From contig VWZF01005807.1 of the NCBI GenBank assembly GCA_013396755.1, forward strand, positions 1,643,746-1,707,745: a DNA stretch of 64,000 nucleotides, in the 5' to 3' direction. The stretch's first letter is position 1; every line of letters begins with the position of its first letter. Below are positions 1 to 13,083 of this stretch, in pieces. The notes under the pieces are model-generated. The model was not told the DNA's origin. It made no database searches and worked only from the letters and a program-made list of their open reading frames with translations. The position numbers were made by a program, and so were the translations under genes. The stretch comes from Sclerurus mexicanus (Eukaryota > Chordata > Aves > Passeriformes > Furnariidae).

Positions 1-3000
1 GTCCTACATGGGCCAGCCCCCGCTGCCAGAGCCTGGACACCTGCACCCAACAGAAAATGTTATAGTACAGAAAGCGTAATTAAAAGGTGCAGCTTACAAT
101 TTTAAAATTCATTACTTACAAATTCAAAATTCTAGCAAAGAAATTTTTAAATAATGGTAAAGGAAAACTATATATATTTGAATACTATAACAAACTGAAA
201 CAGTGGGAGCTTTTTTCTTTTCCTGTTTTGTGTTGCTTTGGTGTTTTTTTATTATTATTATTTTTATTTTCCTGATTTGGTAGTATCTTCATCAAATTGC
301 TTTCACTTATCCTATTGTTTTATTTTTAATTACTAAGTTATTTTTTCCAACATATAAAAAATAACTCTTAAAAACATTTGGAAACACCAGAATGCTAAAG
401 GGACAAAATATGTAACATCTTCAGTCAGAATGCCCGTTGTATAACTTTGTGCTATAGTTCTGTGTGTGTGTGTGCATTTATAATTATTTAAAGTCACATT
501 CTGAATTAGTAGGTGGTAAACACTAATGATGAAAATAACTAGAGGACAAGGACTCTTAGTGAAAAATGAAAAGAGTGAAAAACAAACTCTTCAAGGCTGA
601 TACCTGAAACATGCAGAGTTCAGGTAAGACTATGAGATGTGTAAATGGTTCACCAACTCACAGGACATTTGAGTGCATGTTTTGATCTGGCCTACCTACA
701 CTAAACATACAGGTTAGCCAACAGAGTTAACTTACACCACACTTACACTTCTTACGGCTTTTTGGGGCAAACCAGTCTCCTGTCACAATTTAGGCTACCC
801 TCTCAACTTTTATAATTGTTTCCAGCTATAAGAAACTATAGCAAACCACTGAAGTTACAGAACATCATGTGGTTCCAGCTGCATGTTCTTTCTCCCAGTG
901 GGATATAAAGTCCCTGAAGTAACAAGAGTTGCTGTAACATATTCTGTGTTCCTTGTGAGGCTTTTCTCTAAGTAGTAAATTGTAATGCACCAAGGTCTGC
1001 AATTCTGGAGAGTTTCTCTTCCATTATTGGCACAATAGAAAGCAGCTAGAAAGAGAAACCAGAACATGGTTGTCTTTGTTTTGAAACTGAAAATCAGCCA
1101 GTTATCATAATCTCAGAGGTGAGAAGGTGCAACTTTTATGATAATTTTGTATCTTCCTTTTATTTATTGAGTATTCATTATTATATACAAAAGCTGATGA
1201 TACCTCTTCTTGTTCTTCAGTTATTCTGGCTTTTTTATGCTTTTCACATAAGGAAAATAGAATTCAGTGATAAAAAACTATTGTGTATGTGAAAATGAAT
1301 TGCATATTTTTGATAAGAAAAAATATCTGTGGTGTTGACTTATTCAAAGAAATAAATTGTGAAAGTGTGAAATAGAAATTACATACTGAACTAGTTTTAA
1401 CTCAGAGTAGGGGGGGGAATATAGATCCAACAGTCAGGATTGTGTGATACAGGCCCTCTTCATTATCACTATTAAGGTAAACATTCATACAAGTTACTTT
1501 AGTAAGGGCCAACTAAGTGAAAAAATTGCTTCTTTCTTTTTTTGAACAGACACTCATTCACAACCTATATATGAAATAATTTATAACACCATATTATGCT
1601 TAGACTATATTTCTTAGTTTAGTCAACACAACTAATAAGACATTTGACTAAAATGATCTTTTTTTTTCATAAACACATTTGGTATTTAAGACTGGGATTT
1701 ATATCTCAATTGTAAAAGAATCTCAGCAGACATTAGCCCTAATTACCTTAAAGTTTTACACAACATTGTGAAAGAAATCCTTATTTGCAGTGAAATTATG
1801 CATTGTTCACATAGAGAAGGTATATAGATTGGTAATATCTTTTAACATTAAGAATTATATATGTTTTCTCCAGACTTTACAAGCCTGCCTATGACCAACT
1901 AATCTGATTTAATACACCATACTCAGAGTCTACTTTGCATTTGAATAGCCTAGTTTGTTACAAAGGAGATGCAAAAGGAAAAGACCTTTTAACAGATTCA
2001 CCTGCAATTCTGGAAAATTATAAATAATTAATTACTGGTTCCATAATGCAAAATTTCCAACTGAATTGAACAACACATTTAAAGGCCATAAAAGCATATT
2101 TACTTTGATATTTCAATGTCAGTCTGTGCATAGGCAAAGTCAACAGATTGCCAGGATAAAAGAATCTTATTTTGTGTTGGTTAGAAGTTTTTTTTAATCT
2201 GAAGGATTATTTATGAAACTCATCCAACACATAGGAAAATTATTGATTCTTACATCTATTTTTTTTTGAAAGAACGCACATTACAATTATTTAATAAACC
2301 CAGCAAAAATAAATAAGGAAATTCATTAACAGTTAACCTGATCTACATTCAATTAAATTATATTTTATGAAAACAAACTGTCCATCTTTTTGTCCTTTCT
2401 ATTAATTCACACATACAGATCTTCAAAAGTAATACCTGACTCTTCAGTGTACACTCACTGGTGTATTGTTTCTTTTTAAACTCCCTTATGTTTACATTCA
2501 TGATCTTTCCGAGACCTGAGTTTAGTAATAAAGTTTTCCAGTATCATAGGCTCTTGCTCAACCAGTTATGCAGTATCTGAACTCCTCTGTCACATATGTA
2601 TTGAACAATAAACACCACTTTGACTACCATTCATTATCTCTAGATCTGTGAAGAAATCTTAGCTGTGACAGAACCTTTCAGTCTGAGAATTCAGTTGAAG
2701 AGGAGATTTAGGGTGACAGTTGGACAAGTGACATATCTGAAAGACCATAGAAAGTAATAGCAATTGCACATGGAGAGAACAAAATAAATTAGATGGTGAC
2801 ACAAAGTAGAGTTGAGAAGCAAATTACTGGGAAAGAGAAGATTGGCAGTATAGGCGCAGCTTGAAATGAGTGTAAGGACTTTTCTAAGGTGGTGTTTTAT
2901 AAGTACAGCAATGGACAGCCGGGAGAACTGAAAGTGAAAAAAGAATTATTATTAATTGGAAGGGTGAATAGCTGAATAGACAGAATTAGAAGGGGAGGAT

Positions 3001-4506
3001 TGGAGGAAATATTGAAATCAGATGATGTTCTAAGTTCAAATCTGAAAATACCTGAAGGATGCAGGGAGATGATCATTTGTGGGTGGGTGCCAAGAAAAGC
3101 ATCCTCAATATTCATGGAAAAGAAATGGGAGATGTAGTTGTACAATAGTATTATCATTGGGTCCGCTTGTCAGTAGAATAGTCAGAATAAAATGACTGCA
3201 ACAAAGGCAACCCCTCATAGATAACAATATTTTTTACAGGAATTAATGTTAGTTTGTCAGTGAAAATGTGATCTACTGGGATATGTCTGCTAAAATATAA
3301 AGATCCAGGCTCTTAATTACTTATTTAAATAAATTAAAGTAATGCCTATGTGCATGGTATATTATGATAGTTTTACAATTCTTATCTGTCATGTTTTGTT
3401 TTAATTTAGTACTTACTGATAGGGAAGAGTTTCTGCACTGTATAAAATGAGATATATTAGCTTTATTTCTGAGGTGGTAATCCTGGCTCTAAATTTGTCA
3501 TGGGAGAAAATATGTAAGTGAGAAAAAAAAATTGAATGGCAAGAAAAATGTAAAAATTATTATAAAAAAATGTTTCTTAGTTGTTTTTTTTTTCCCAAAA
3601 GAATAGTATACAGATATTTTGTTTTTATCATATGAGATTTTATAGTGTTCATTATGCAGCTTTTCTTCAGTGCTTCAGTGTACTTGCTTTAATGCTGAAT
3701 AAACTCCATCTTCTCATTTCTAAATCCCATAAATCTTCTGATAATTCATATAACCAGTAATGCACCATTTTCTTTAGAGAGAAATAAAGAGTGGACCATC
3801 TAAGTGCTTGTTTGTCAGGCTGCCAGGATAACAATATGTTACCTGCTCTGTGCATACCAATAATGTGAATGTATTCCAAATAGTTAGATAAATGTATTTT
3901 AATTCACAAGGATTTTTTGGATCCATTTTTTTCCAGTCCATTTCTTATTCAGCCCAGGTTTATCAGGCATCTCAGAAATGCTTTCTACATGATTGCTTTG
4001 TGGTTATATTTTCTAGTAACTGTCTCCTTTCTTTTTTGCCAGCTTTAATGAAAGTACACATTATACTGAACAGTCTTACTTATAGGCTTGTAATTATCCC
4101 TTCAATTTTTTCATTTTTGTGTCTCTGTCAAAGTTTGCTCTTTCCTTTGAGATGAATACTTTGAAATACCATTGATGCTGATATTCTGCAGATCGTACTT
4201 GTGCTAAACAGCACCATATTCCTTGAGCAGTCTCATTACACCAAATATTTTGGTAAGATTTTTTTCAGCATAAGCAGGAACAGCAGTTTCTTGACTTAAG
4301 CTGAAAATACTAGGGAATTATGGAAATGACTTGAGATTTTGAAATCCTGAGTTCTAATTTCTCGGCACTGAAGAACACTGGTTATCAACCATTTTTATCA
4401 TCTTTGCATTCTTTAAATTTTAGATTTTTTTTTTAATACTGTCATGTGAGTGAAGTAAATAATGTTTTTAGTGTATGTTAAATAACTGACACCTGGAAAT
4501 GCTACA
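1..4506. other. Unique AT-rich DNA, no gene recognised
   Basis: The first ~50 bases are GC-rich, unlike what follows, and may be the tail of an element that starts outside the window. The rest is AT-rich with short homopolymer runs and a small TG run near 462-475. Frames of 60-87 codons occur, but none shows a recognisable domain, a biased composition or a convincing exon context. I see no CR1 tail or LTR end here. It is best read as intergenic or intronic sequence. Confidence 0.6.
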
Positions 4507-4680
4507 GTGGAAATATATCTACATATACTTTGTACAATATATGCTATATAATAAGAATATATTATGATTTATAATATTTCTTATGATAGTATATATGTGT
4601 TCATATAGTCATATGCTATATAAAATATTTAATATGTAATATGGTAAACCTTATCTATTTTTTAATTACACGGTATATAA
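4507..4680. repeat. AT-rich low-complexity tract
   Basis: This is a stretch of TATA/ATAT-rich sequence with many short alternating runs, ending just before the CR1 copy at 4688. AT-rich tracts of this kind are common LINE insertion neighbourhoods. I see no longer repeat unit. Confidence 0.7.
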
Positions 4681-4687
4681 ATATTGC

Positions 4688-6058
4688 AGCCAGACTGGAA
4701 CATTACAGCTGACTGGAAAAAGGGAAACTTAATGACCATTTTTAAAGAGGGTAAATAAGACAACTCTGGGAACTACAGGCCAGTCAGCCTCACCTCCATG
4801 TTCAGTGAGATCATGGAACAGATTGTCCTGGAAGATATGTCATAATATCTGGAAGACAGAGAAGTGCTTAGAGACAGCCAGCATGGCTTCACTGAGGGCG
4901 AATTGTCCCTGGCTAATCTAGTGGCCTTCAGTGGAGTAACTGCATCAGTAGACAAGGGAAGAGCTATGCATATTGCCTACTTGGAGTTCTGCAAGGACTT
5001 GGGTACAGCCCCACAAATTCTTACTTCTACAATGCAGAGATATGGGATTGATGGATGGACTGTTAAATTGTTAAGGAATTGAATGGGTGGCCACATGCAA
5101 AAAATTGCAGTCAATAGCTCAATGTCTAAATGCAAAGCACTAACAAGTGTTGCCCCTCCAGGGCCTGTACTGGGATCAGTGCTTTTTGATATCTTCATTA
5201 ATGACATAGATAATGGGATAGACTGCAGATGAAATCAAGCTGACTGGTGCCTGGATAGGCTTGGAGAGTGGGTCTGTGTGAAGCTCATGAAGTTCAACAG
5301 GCCAGGTGCAAGATCCTGCACCTGGGTCAGGGCAATCCTCAATATAAACACAGATTAAGAGATTAACTGATTTAAAACAGCCCTGCAGAGAAGGACCTGA
5401 GGATACTGGTGGATGAAATATTGGACATGATCCAACAATGTGTGTGTAGCCTAGAAAGCCAATTATATCTTGAGCTGCATAAAAAGTAGTGCAGCCAGCA
5501 TAGTGAGAGAGGTGATTCTCCACACTCTATTCCATGCTTGTGAGACCTGACCTGGATTACTGCATCCATCTCCGGGGTCCCAAATACATCTCTTTTACAG
5601 CAGGTCTAAATGCGGGCCATAAAAGTGGTCAGAGGGCTGGAATGCCTCTTCTAAAAGGAAAGGGTGAAAGCGTTGTGGTTGTTCAGCCTGGAAAAGAGAA
5701 GGATCTGCGGACAATTTATTGTGATCTTTCAATGTATAAAGGTAGCCTACAAGAAAGATGTAGAAAGACTTTTTACCAAGGGTACATAGTAATAGGACAA
5801 GAGGCAATGGTTTTAAAGTGGAAGTGGATAGATTTAGATTAGGCATAAGGAAAACCACATTTTTATGATGAGGATTGAGTGACTGGACCAGGTTTCCCAA
5901 AGGAATTGTGTACAGTCCATGACTGAAAATGTTCAGTGTCAGATTAGAGGGGACTTTGAGCAATCTGTTCTATTGGAAGGTGTTCCTACTCATGGCAGGG
6001 GGCTTGCAACATGATCTCTAAAGGTCTCTTCCAACCCAAACCATTCTATGATTCTATA
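4688..6058 (+). mobile_element. CR1 LINE, 5'-truncated, sense orientation
   Basis: CR1 is a non-LTR retrotransposon that moves by target-primed reverse transcription. This copy starts inside the second reading frame, just upstream of the RT domain, and runs to the element's true 3' end. The end is shown by the avian CR1 signature of a 'TCTTCCAACCC' motif followed by 'ATTCTATGATTCTATA' at 6043-6058. Peptide blocks typical of CR1 RT appear in order in more than one frame, including DSQHGFTEG and ASVDKGRA. Frameshifts and stops break the frame, so it is inactive. At about 1.37 kb it is one of the longer copies here. Subfamily not assigned. Confidence 0.95.
4700..5900 (+). pseudogene. CR1 ORF2 reverse transcriptase remnant
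   Basis: This is the decayed coding part of the CR1 copy. The longest piece with family resemblance spans 4864-5082 (72 codons) and holds DSQHGFTEG, the ASVDKGRA block and a motif-A region that reads YLEFCKDLGT, with acidic positions altered from the family pattern. Motif C, normally FADD, reads ADE at about 5226-5234 and sits next to a small local deletion. With both active-site motifs changed and the frame broken, no RT activity is possible. Later CR1 peptide blocks can be followed in shifted frames towards 5900. The antisense frame at 5595-5963 is a shadow. Confidence 0.85.
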
Positions 6059-6562
6059 TCACATATTTTAGCAAAATATTTTTAATAAATATATGCCATA
6101 TGGGCATACACATATATTTAAAGGAAATTGACATCTAAATTCCAAGACCCACTTTAAGTGTTTTGGTACAAAGGTCAAAGTCACAAAAATCCACTTCTCA
6201 GCAGCTATCTAAACCCAGAGGTATTAATCTTTCTAGCTGTCTCTCTTTTTAACCCTAACCTTCCATGAGACATTATACTGTTTCTGCATATATCCAGCGA
6301 CCCTTTACCTATAAGGCTGAATGGTCTTTTACCTTTCTAACAAAAATTTGAAGCTGATTTATAAACTAACCTTCCTCCTTATGAGAGGTTCTGAAAAAGT
6401 TTGAAAACATTAACGTATTTGACCTCCAGACAAAAATTAAAGTAAATACTACACACAGAGCACATATAGATTCTCCCCCTATAATAAATGCACCAAATAG
6501 CAGGGAATTCCCATCAAATATTCAATAAAAAATGAATAAATTAAATCAGTAAATGAAATACC
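6059..6562. other. Unique AT-rich spacer
   Basis: This is a short spacer between the CR1 tail and an LTR. I see no gene, repeat unit or retroelement end in it. Confidence 0.5.
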
Positions 6563-7144
6563 AACCATTTTGATTTAACTCCAGTAGGCAGCTAAGCACC
6601 ACACAGACACTTGTTCAGTCCACCTTGATGGGATGGGAAATTGAATCAGAAGGACAAAAGTAAGAAAATTCATTGGTTAAGATACTGACAGTTTAAGTAA
6701 AGCAAAAGCTACTCATGCAAGCGAAAAAAAAAAAAGGAATTTATTAACTAATTCCCTTTGGCAGATGGAGATTCAACCATTAACGAAGGGCTTCATCACA
6801 TGAAAGGGTTACTTAGGAAGGGAAATATCATCAATCTGAACATCTACCATTCCTCCTTCTTCAGCTTTTACTGATCAGCACAATACGATAGGATATTGGC
6901 TATTCCTTTGTTGATTTGGGGTTGTCTGTCCTGGCTGTGTCCCCTCCCAGCATCTTGTGCACACCCTCAGTTGACTTGCTGGTGGAGAAGGTTGAGAAAC
7001 AGAAAAGCCCTTGATACTGTGTAAGCAATGCTCAGCAAGAAATTTTGGTATGTCACCAACACTTTTATCTTCACAGATCCAAACCATAGGCGCATAAAAG
7101 ATTCTATGAAGAAAATAAGCTCTATTCCATCCAAAACCAGTACA
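6563..7144 (-). mobile_element. Solo-like LTR of an avian endogenous retrovirus (family A)
   Basis: The sequence aligns by eye, in reverse complement, with the LTRs at 22479, 24704, 31933 and 48530. Shared landmarks are the TAAGCACCACACAG block near one edge, the AAAGCAAAAGCT block (near 6700), the CCTGGCTGTGTCCCCTCCCA block (near 6930) and the CCAAAACCAGTACA terminus at 7131-7144. No gag, pol or env homology flanks it, so it looks like a solo LTR left by recombination between the two LTRs of a provirus. The left boundary is approximate, and this is the most diverged full-length copy of its family here. Confidence 0.75.
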
Positions 7145-8656
7145 CAAACACAACTAAAAGAGATCAAGATCTGGATTTATCCTTTTTCTGAATTTTCTAA
7201 CCCTTGGAATACAGAAGGATGTTCACTCTTCTACACACAAAGTAGATTGGAGGTATCATGTATATGCAAGTCAATGGCTTCTGTTTCATGATGTGTTGTG
7301 AACCAAAAAGGATTTCAGAGACTGGAGTGTAGCTCCTGTAGAGGCATGAGATTGATCATCTGTGAGGGAAGCATCTCTGAGCTCCTACTGAACTTTTATT
7401 AGCAAAAGTCAGCAAAACAAATCATATCAAGTAATATTTGTACCCTCTAAAAAGTGATAAAACCTATTTTAGGAAGTCCCAAGAGGTACAACAAAGTAAA
7501 AAGAAATCTTGTGAAATAGCTGAAAATAGTACTTGATATTCTCCACCATAATATTATATTCATGTTTGAAGACACATAAAATATTCTCATTATAAAGAAC
7601 ATCTTATTTAACAAGCTATGCCACCACTTCCACTTCATCTTTTCTCTCCAAATACCTGCACCAAATACCAGTGAATATCTTTGTAAGAATATTGAAATCC
7701 TGATTTATTACAGTAGAAGTCCTTGTAAAAAAGGCTGATACACTTCAAATCAAAACTAAATCACATAGAGCTGTTTCTTAGGGCATAGACAAGTTGTTCA
7801 CTACTAGAGACTGATAAGAAACGGAGTTAGTGGAAGAAAGAAAAGCAAAACAAAAGCATTTCTCAAAGAAACAGCTATAAACTGACCTCTTTTCTCTATG
7901 GAGTGGAAACTCATTGCACAGGTAATTCTCTGGTTTTCAACAGCTTAAAGCACTGAAGACGATCTCAAGTGTCACTTAACACCATAAATGAGAGAGAGAG
8001 AGATCTACACCCATTTCAATTAGAGCTGGAGAGCCTACTCCGATTAACTTCAGTTACCATCATGTTCTTATTAGAGACCTGTGACTTGTTCTTGTGTATA
8101 GTTATTATATAAGCTCAGTCATAATGCTCTTTGACAATTTTCTTTTTGAAGTGGCTTACACATTTAGAGTTACCAAAGCAGGGCAAACACACTCTCCCTC
8201 TGTTTAAAAGTTATTGCTATTTTTTACAGTCCAATACTTTTACACACTATTTAAAGAACAGTACAATGAATGGGGAAACTCGAGCATTTAATTTTAGATA
8301 TCTGGAGACAGGAAAGACAAAAAAGTGATCCTGCACTTTTCAACATTTTTACAGGTATTTCTTCTCATTTCTTAGAGTGCAAATGAAGAATGCTGAAGAC
8401 TAGACTGTGTCTTTAGTTTCCACTGTCAGCAAAAGACAGTCTATAACTATGGATTGCAGAATGGTGTAAATTATTAGTTATAGAGGCTACAGATGGCCTG
8501 GATTTAAATGGACCAGTCCTATTTTCTGGTCAGCAGAAAATAATTCTGAAGTTGCTATTCCTTAAAAAAAAAAAAAATTTCTATTGCCCAATATTTTCTA
8601 TGGATTTTGAAGGTCTGTCTTGTGCTTGCCCTCTTTAGGACAATAATTATCCATTC
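7145..8656. other. Unique DNA, no gene recognised
   Basis: This AT-rich sequence has a short GA run near 7990 and an A-run near 8564. The frames present (60-87 codons) show no recognisable domain. I cannot assign a repeat family. Confidence 0.5.
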
Positions 8657-8714
8657 AGAGAATAACAGAATGGCTTGGGTTGGAAGGGACCTTAAAGATC
8701 ATCTAGTTGCAACA

Positions 8715-9953
8715 CATCTGCTGTGGGTAGGGATGCTTTTAACAAATCAGGTTGCTCAGAGCCCCATCCAACCTGGCCTTGAATACTTTCAGGGATGGGG
8801 CTACCACAGCCTCTCTAGGCAACATGTTCAAGTGCCTCAATACACTTAGGGTAAAGAATTTCTACCTAATATCTAATCTGAACCTGCTCTCCTTCAGTTT
8901 GAAGACGTTCCCCCTTGTTCTATCACTACATGCCCTTCTAAAAAGTTTCTTTCCATATTTCTTGTAGGCTTTCTTCAGGTACTGGAAGGAAGCAATTAGG
9001 TCACCCTGAAGCCTTCTCTTTTCCTGGCTGAACAATCTCAATTCTCTCAGCATTTCCTCATAGGAGAAGTGCTCCATTTCTCTAATCATCTTGATGGCCC
9101 TACTCTGAACTCACTTCAACAGCTCAATGTCCTTCCTGTGCTGGATGCACAGGAAGGGTCTCATGAAACCAGAGAAGAAGAGCAGAAACCCCTCCCTTGA
9201 CCTGCTGCCCACGCTGCTTTTGATGCAGCCCAGGATATGTTTGGCTTTCTGGTATGGGAGCACACATTGCTGACTCATGCCCAGCCTCTCACCCATCAGC
9301 ACCCACAAATCCTTCTCGGCAGAGCTGCTCTTGNCATCTGCTGTGGGTAGGGATGCTTTTAACAAATCAGGTTGCTCAGAGCCCCATCCAACCTGGCCTT
9401 GAATACTTTCAGGGATGGGGCTACCACAGCCTCTCTAGGCAACATGTTCAAGTGCCTCAATACACTTAGGGTAAAGAATTTCTACCTAATATCTAATCTG
9501 AACCTGCTCTCCTTCAGTTTGAAGACGTTCCCCCTTGTTCTATCACTACATGCCCTTCTAAAAAGTTTCTTTCCATATTTCTTGTAGGCTTTCTTCAGGT
9601 ACTGGAAGGAAGCAATTAGGTCACCCTGAAGCCTTCTCTTTTCCTGGCTGAACAATCTCAATTCTCTCAGCATTTCCTCATAGGAGAAGTGCTCCATTTC
9701 TCTAATCATCTTGATGGCCCTACTCTGAACTCACTTCAACAGCTCAATGTCCTTCCTGTGCTGGATGCACAGGAAGGGTCTCATGAAACCAGAGAAGAAG
9801 AGCAGAAACCCCTCCCTTGACCTGCTGCCCACGCTGCTTTTGATGCAGCCCAGGATATGTTTGGCTTTCTGGTATGGGAGCACACATTGCTGACTCATGC
9901 CCAGCCTCTCACCCATCAGCACCCACAAATCCTTCTCGGCAGAGCTGCTCTTG
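8715..9953. repeat. Exact 619-bp tandem repeat split by one N (probable assembly artefact)
   Basis: Bases 8715-9333 equal 9335-9953 at every position I compared, with a period of 620 and a single ambiguous base at 9334. The surrounding CR1 is old and diverged, so two identical copies meeting at an N are best explained by overlapping contig ends placed side by side without merging. A recent tandem duplication is the less likely alternative. Confidence 0.9.
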
Positions 9954-10475
9954 ACCTGTTCAACCCCCAGCCAGGATTGATACTGGGGTTTGCCCCAACA
10001 CAGGTGCAGCACCTTGCATTTGGCCTTGTTGAAGCGCAGGAGATTTCCATGGGTCCACTTCTCAAGCTTGATCAGGTCCCTCTGGATGGCATCCCATCCT
10101 TCAGGTATGTCAATGACACCACTTGTCATCTGCACATTTGCTGAGGGTGTACTCAGTACCTTAGCCTACATCATTAATGAAGATATTAAAGATACTGAAG
10201 ATATTAAATAACACTGGTCCCAGTACTGGTCCCCTGAGGGACAGCACTTGTAATTGATGTCCATTGGGTCTCCGAGCCATTAACTACTACCTTCTGGATG
10301 CAAACACAAAACCACTTTCTCATCCACCTAACAGCCAACTTATCAAATCCATCTGTCTCCAATTTAGAGAGAAGGATGTTGTAAAGGGCTGTGTCAAAAG
10401 CTTTACAGAAATCCAGATAAATGACACCTGTAGCCCTTCCCTTGTCCATTGATGCACATTGTAGTGTAGTAACTG
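9355..10475 (-). pseudogene. CR1 ORF2 reverse transcriptase remnant (antisense copy)
   Basis: Two long frames preserve CR1 RT. The frame at 10204-10521 contains DKGRATGVIYLDFCKAFDT, an intact-looking motif A, and later a VPQGTSTGTS stretch where the family has the VPQGS block. The frame at 9731-10135 continues with AIQRDL, FNKAKCKVLHL and the CIKSSVGSRSRE block downstream of the active site. Between them a C-ADD motif is still readable in another frame near 10125-10133, so a frameshift separates the halves. It is better preserved than the other RT remnants here but still disrupted. Confidence 0.85.
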
Positions 10476-12302
10476 GCAGAGTGCCCTTGCCAGCATCTTG
10501 CCTTGCCTCTAACCTTTGCATCTGTTCCCACAGTTTGACAGGGACATGATACTGTCCCCATGCCCCATCACATCTAGTTTAAAATTCTGCCATTGAGTAT
10601 TGCTAGTCCCCGAGCTAAAATTCTCCTCCTTCACTGAGAAAGGTGAGTTCCCAGCATCAGCTGACACTTCTAAGAACCATTGTGAAAGTTCTCACTATTT
10701 CTGTCAGATATTCTTTACTATCCTCAACCTAAAGCAACCTTTAGTGACCAATAGCTAATGGTAACTGGAGTGTAATTTATTTTGATAATATATTTCTGCT
10801 AGATGGCCTACTGCAAACAGATGTGGCAGAAATTAGTCCAGTACTAAGATTACCTTTTCATAAGTATGTTCTGAATTTAGCCTGTTATAATTTAAATTTT
10901 TAAACTTCATAAAAATGCTTACTTATTTACTCATGTGAATTAATTAAAACAGAAAATAAACATTTCAGTAATTCTATCTTTCTTCAAGGTCAGTGAGAGC
11001 TGGTGATTTCACATACTAATAAATTTCTGCAAGTAATTAAAATATTCTTTTTTTATGAAGATCAAGATTTAAAAGAAAATTGTTTGAGTAATTACTTTTC
11101 CTGATGAGTGCAGCCTGTGTTTTTCCATTGTAAGGAATAAATGGAGTTGATAATACACAGGTATACAGGATACCTCATATATTGACAGCTGCTATGTTTT
11201 CATTAAACAGAACTTAAAACTTTTCGAGAATATTGCACTTGTTTTCCAACCCAAACTTTGAGGAATATTAAATAGCACATGCATTAATTATAATTTATTT
11301 TAATGAGTTAGCACAGCTCTTGATTTTAACTAATGCAGCTACATAGAGAAGTGAGTCCCACTTCCTTTTTTTCTGTGACTATTCAGTCTTGCAGCCTGAT
11401 CCCTTTGGGGAATAACTCTAGATGACTGTACAGACAGCACAAAATAAAGAGAGGCAAAAATTGGGACTGTGCCCTGACTGCTTATCCCCTAAGCCCTGAA
11501 CAATCATAACAAAGTTGTTAAATTCTATCTTTTAAAGAGGAAACTGAATAAAATTCCCTTTCTGCTCCTCTAGGACAAAGAGATATTTTTACCACTATTT
11601 ATACTCATGAGGAAGTGAACTCCATACAAGGTAGTCAACATTGTGTTTGTTTGACAGTGACAATGAGCTCAGAAAACATGTAGGGAAAACACAGAGATAA
11701 AATTGAGAAGCTGTTGGGCTATTAGACCTCTGTGAAATGAACCCTGTAGAAACAGCATGAAGCAGGGAGGTCAAAGCAGCCTTTGCTACCAATTTAGTAA
11801 TGTTCTTGTTCTAGAGCATGCAAGGACTATGATTATGCGTGGTCTATGTATTTTTGTCATGTCACTTGTGGCTACTTAACAAATTTCTTAGCACTGAGAT
11901 TGTGCCAAATCACAGCCAACCCCTTTGCAGACAATATTTTATTTGTCAAATATTTTCATAAAAATTATGATAGAATTATATTTAACCAATAGATTAAATA
12001 CTGGTTGCAAGAAATATTTTAGATATATGAAATCTACTTTAATCATTTTCTTATACGACAAAGTGAAACTTACATGTTTCTAGTATTTTAAGTTCAAAAA
12101 AGCCAACAAATACTACTCTGTTGAGTCATAATCCAGTCAAATAAACTCTTTTAGTATTTGTTTGTGGTAATGTTTAAAAAAATACATTTAAAAAATGGCA
12201 GTCACTTCTTGAGTTGGCCTCCTTGAAGAATTCTCATTGTGAGTCATAGTAGTAAAAGAAATCTATGAAATACATAAGATGTAAACACTCTCAAATTAAA
12301 AA
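10476..12302. other. Mostly unique DNA, possible older repeat at its left edge
   Basis: From about 10476 to 10700 the sequence is moderately GC-rich and does not look like CR1. It may be an older repeat into which the CR1 inserted, but I cannot name it. The rest is AT-rich, with frames of at most 65 codons and no recognisable domains. Confidence 0.4.
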
Positions 12303-12347
12303 GAACAAACAAACAAAACAAAAACGACAAAAAAAAAAACACAAACC
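12303..12347. repeat. A-rich (CAAA/CAAAA)n tract
   Basis: The tract holds runs of CAAA and CAAAA units followed by ten A residues. It could be the poly(A) end of an old retroposed sequence, but no flanking duplication is evident. Confidence 0.7.
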
Positions 12348-12630
12348 ACAATACAGAATATAATATCCTTGAATATTTATACTATCTAGGAGGGAAAATC
12401 TCATTAATTTCCAATAATTTTTTTATTTTTTTACAAAAAATATCTATTAGATCTACTAAAATATCAGTTCAAAAAGGGGTGGATTGGAATTTTGAAAAAC
12501 AAGTGGAGTTTTTGCATATAAGAACTTCTGACAGCAGCTTATAGACATGTTCCTACTCATCACCTTTTATATGCCTTTGTCCTTCATCAAAATTCAAGAC
12601 TTCTTTTGTTTGGGGGGTTTTGGTGTTTGT

Positions 12631-12688
12631 TGTTTTTTGTTTTGTTTTGTTTTGTTTTGTTTTGTCTTGTTTTGTTTTGTCTTTTTTT
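12631..12688. repeat. (TTTTG)n microsatellite
   Basis: About ten TTTTG units with minor interruptions. Two overlapping frames across it encode F/V/C-rich low-complexity peptides and are not genes. Confidence 0.9.
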
Positions 12689-13083
12689 CCACAATGGCTG
12701 AAAGAGAAAGGAAGGGGATTTTTGCTTGTTTGTAGTTGGTTCTTTTTGGTTTTGTTTTTTTTTTTACAGTTCTCTATTTATTCTTACTCTCCTCAGACAG
12801 ACAAAATAGCAGTTCTATGAGGTAGACTTTTTTCCCCAGTTTGACAAACAACTATAAATACATTGAGTGGGGATGTCTATTAAAGCTCTTAAAATATTTC
12901 CATCTCTTCTGATCAGAAAAAAACTGTTAAGGGAACCAAGTAAGGAAATAATTTAATCCTTCACTGATATTTTTAAAGTTCACACCACTCAGGAGAGATT
13001 TCAAAGGATTGAAAGGCATCAAAAAGAACTTCATTATATTCCTTTAAATGGTCATGAGGGAGAACAGTGAGTTTATAATTTGC

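Larger units (their letters stand above)
8657..10475 (-). mobile_element. CR1 LINE, antisense, with an internal exact duplication
   Basis: The element reads right to left. Its 3' end lies at about 8657, with the complement of the CR1 tail, GGTTGGAAGGGACCTT, just inside. It is 5'-truncated within the RT coding region at about 10475. The order of blocks matches the 4688 copy in reverse. Residues 8715-9333 reappear identically at 9335-9953 with one N between them, so the apparent length of 1.8 kb is inflated by about 620 bp. The true copy is probably near 1.2 kb. Confidence 0.95.

Noticed and set aside
5595..5963. 122-codon minus-strand frame
   Set aside because: Antisense shadow of the sense CR1 at 4688-6058; no domain resemblance.
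8715..9953. Recent tandem duplication or gene conversion within a CR1
   Set aside because: The single N exactly at the junction and complete identity make an assembly overlap the simpler explanation.
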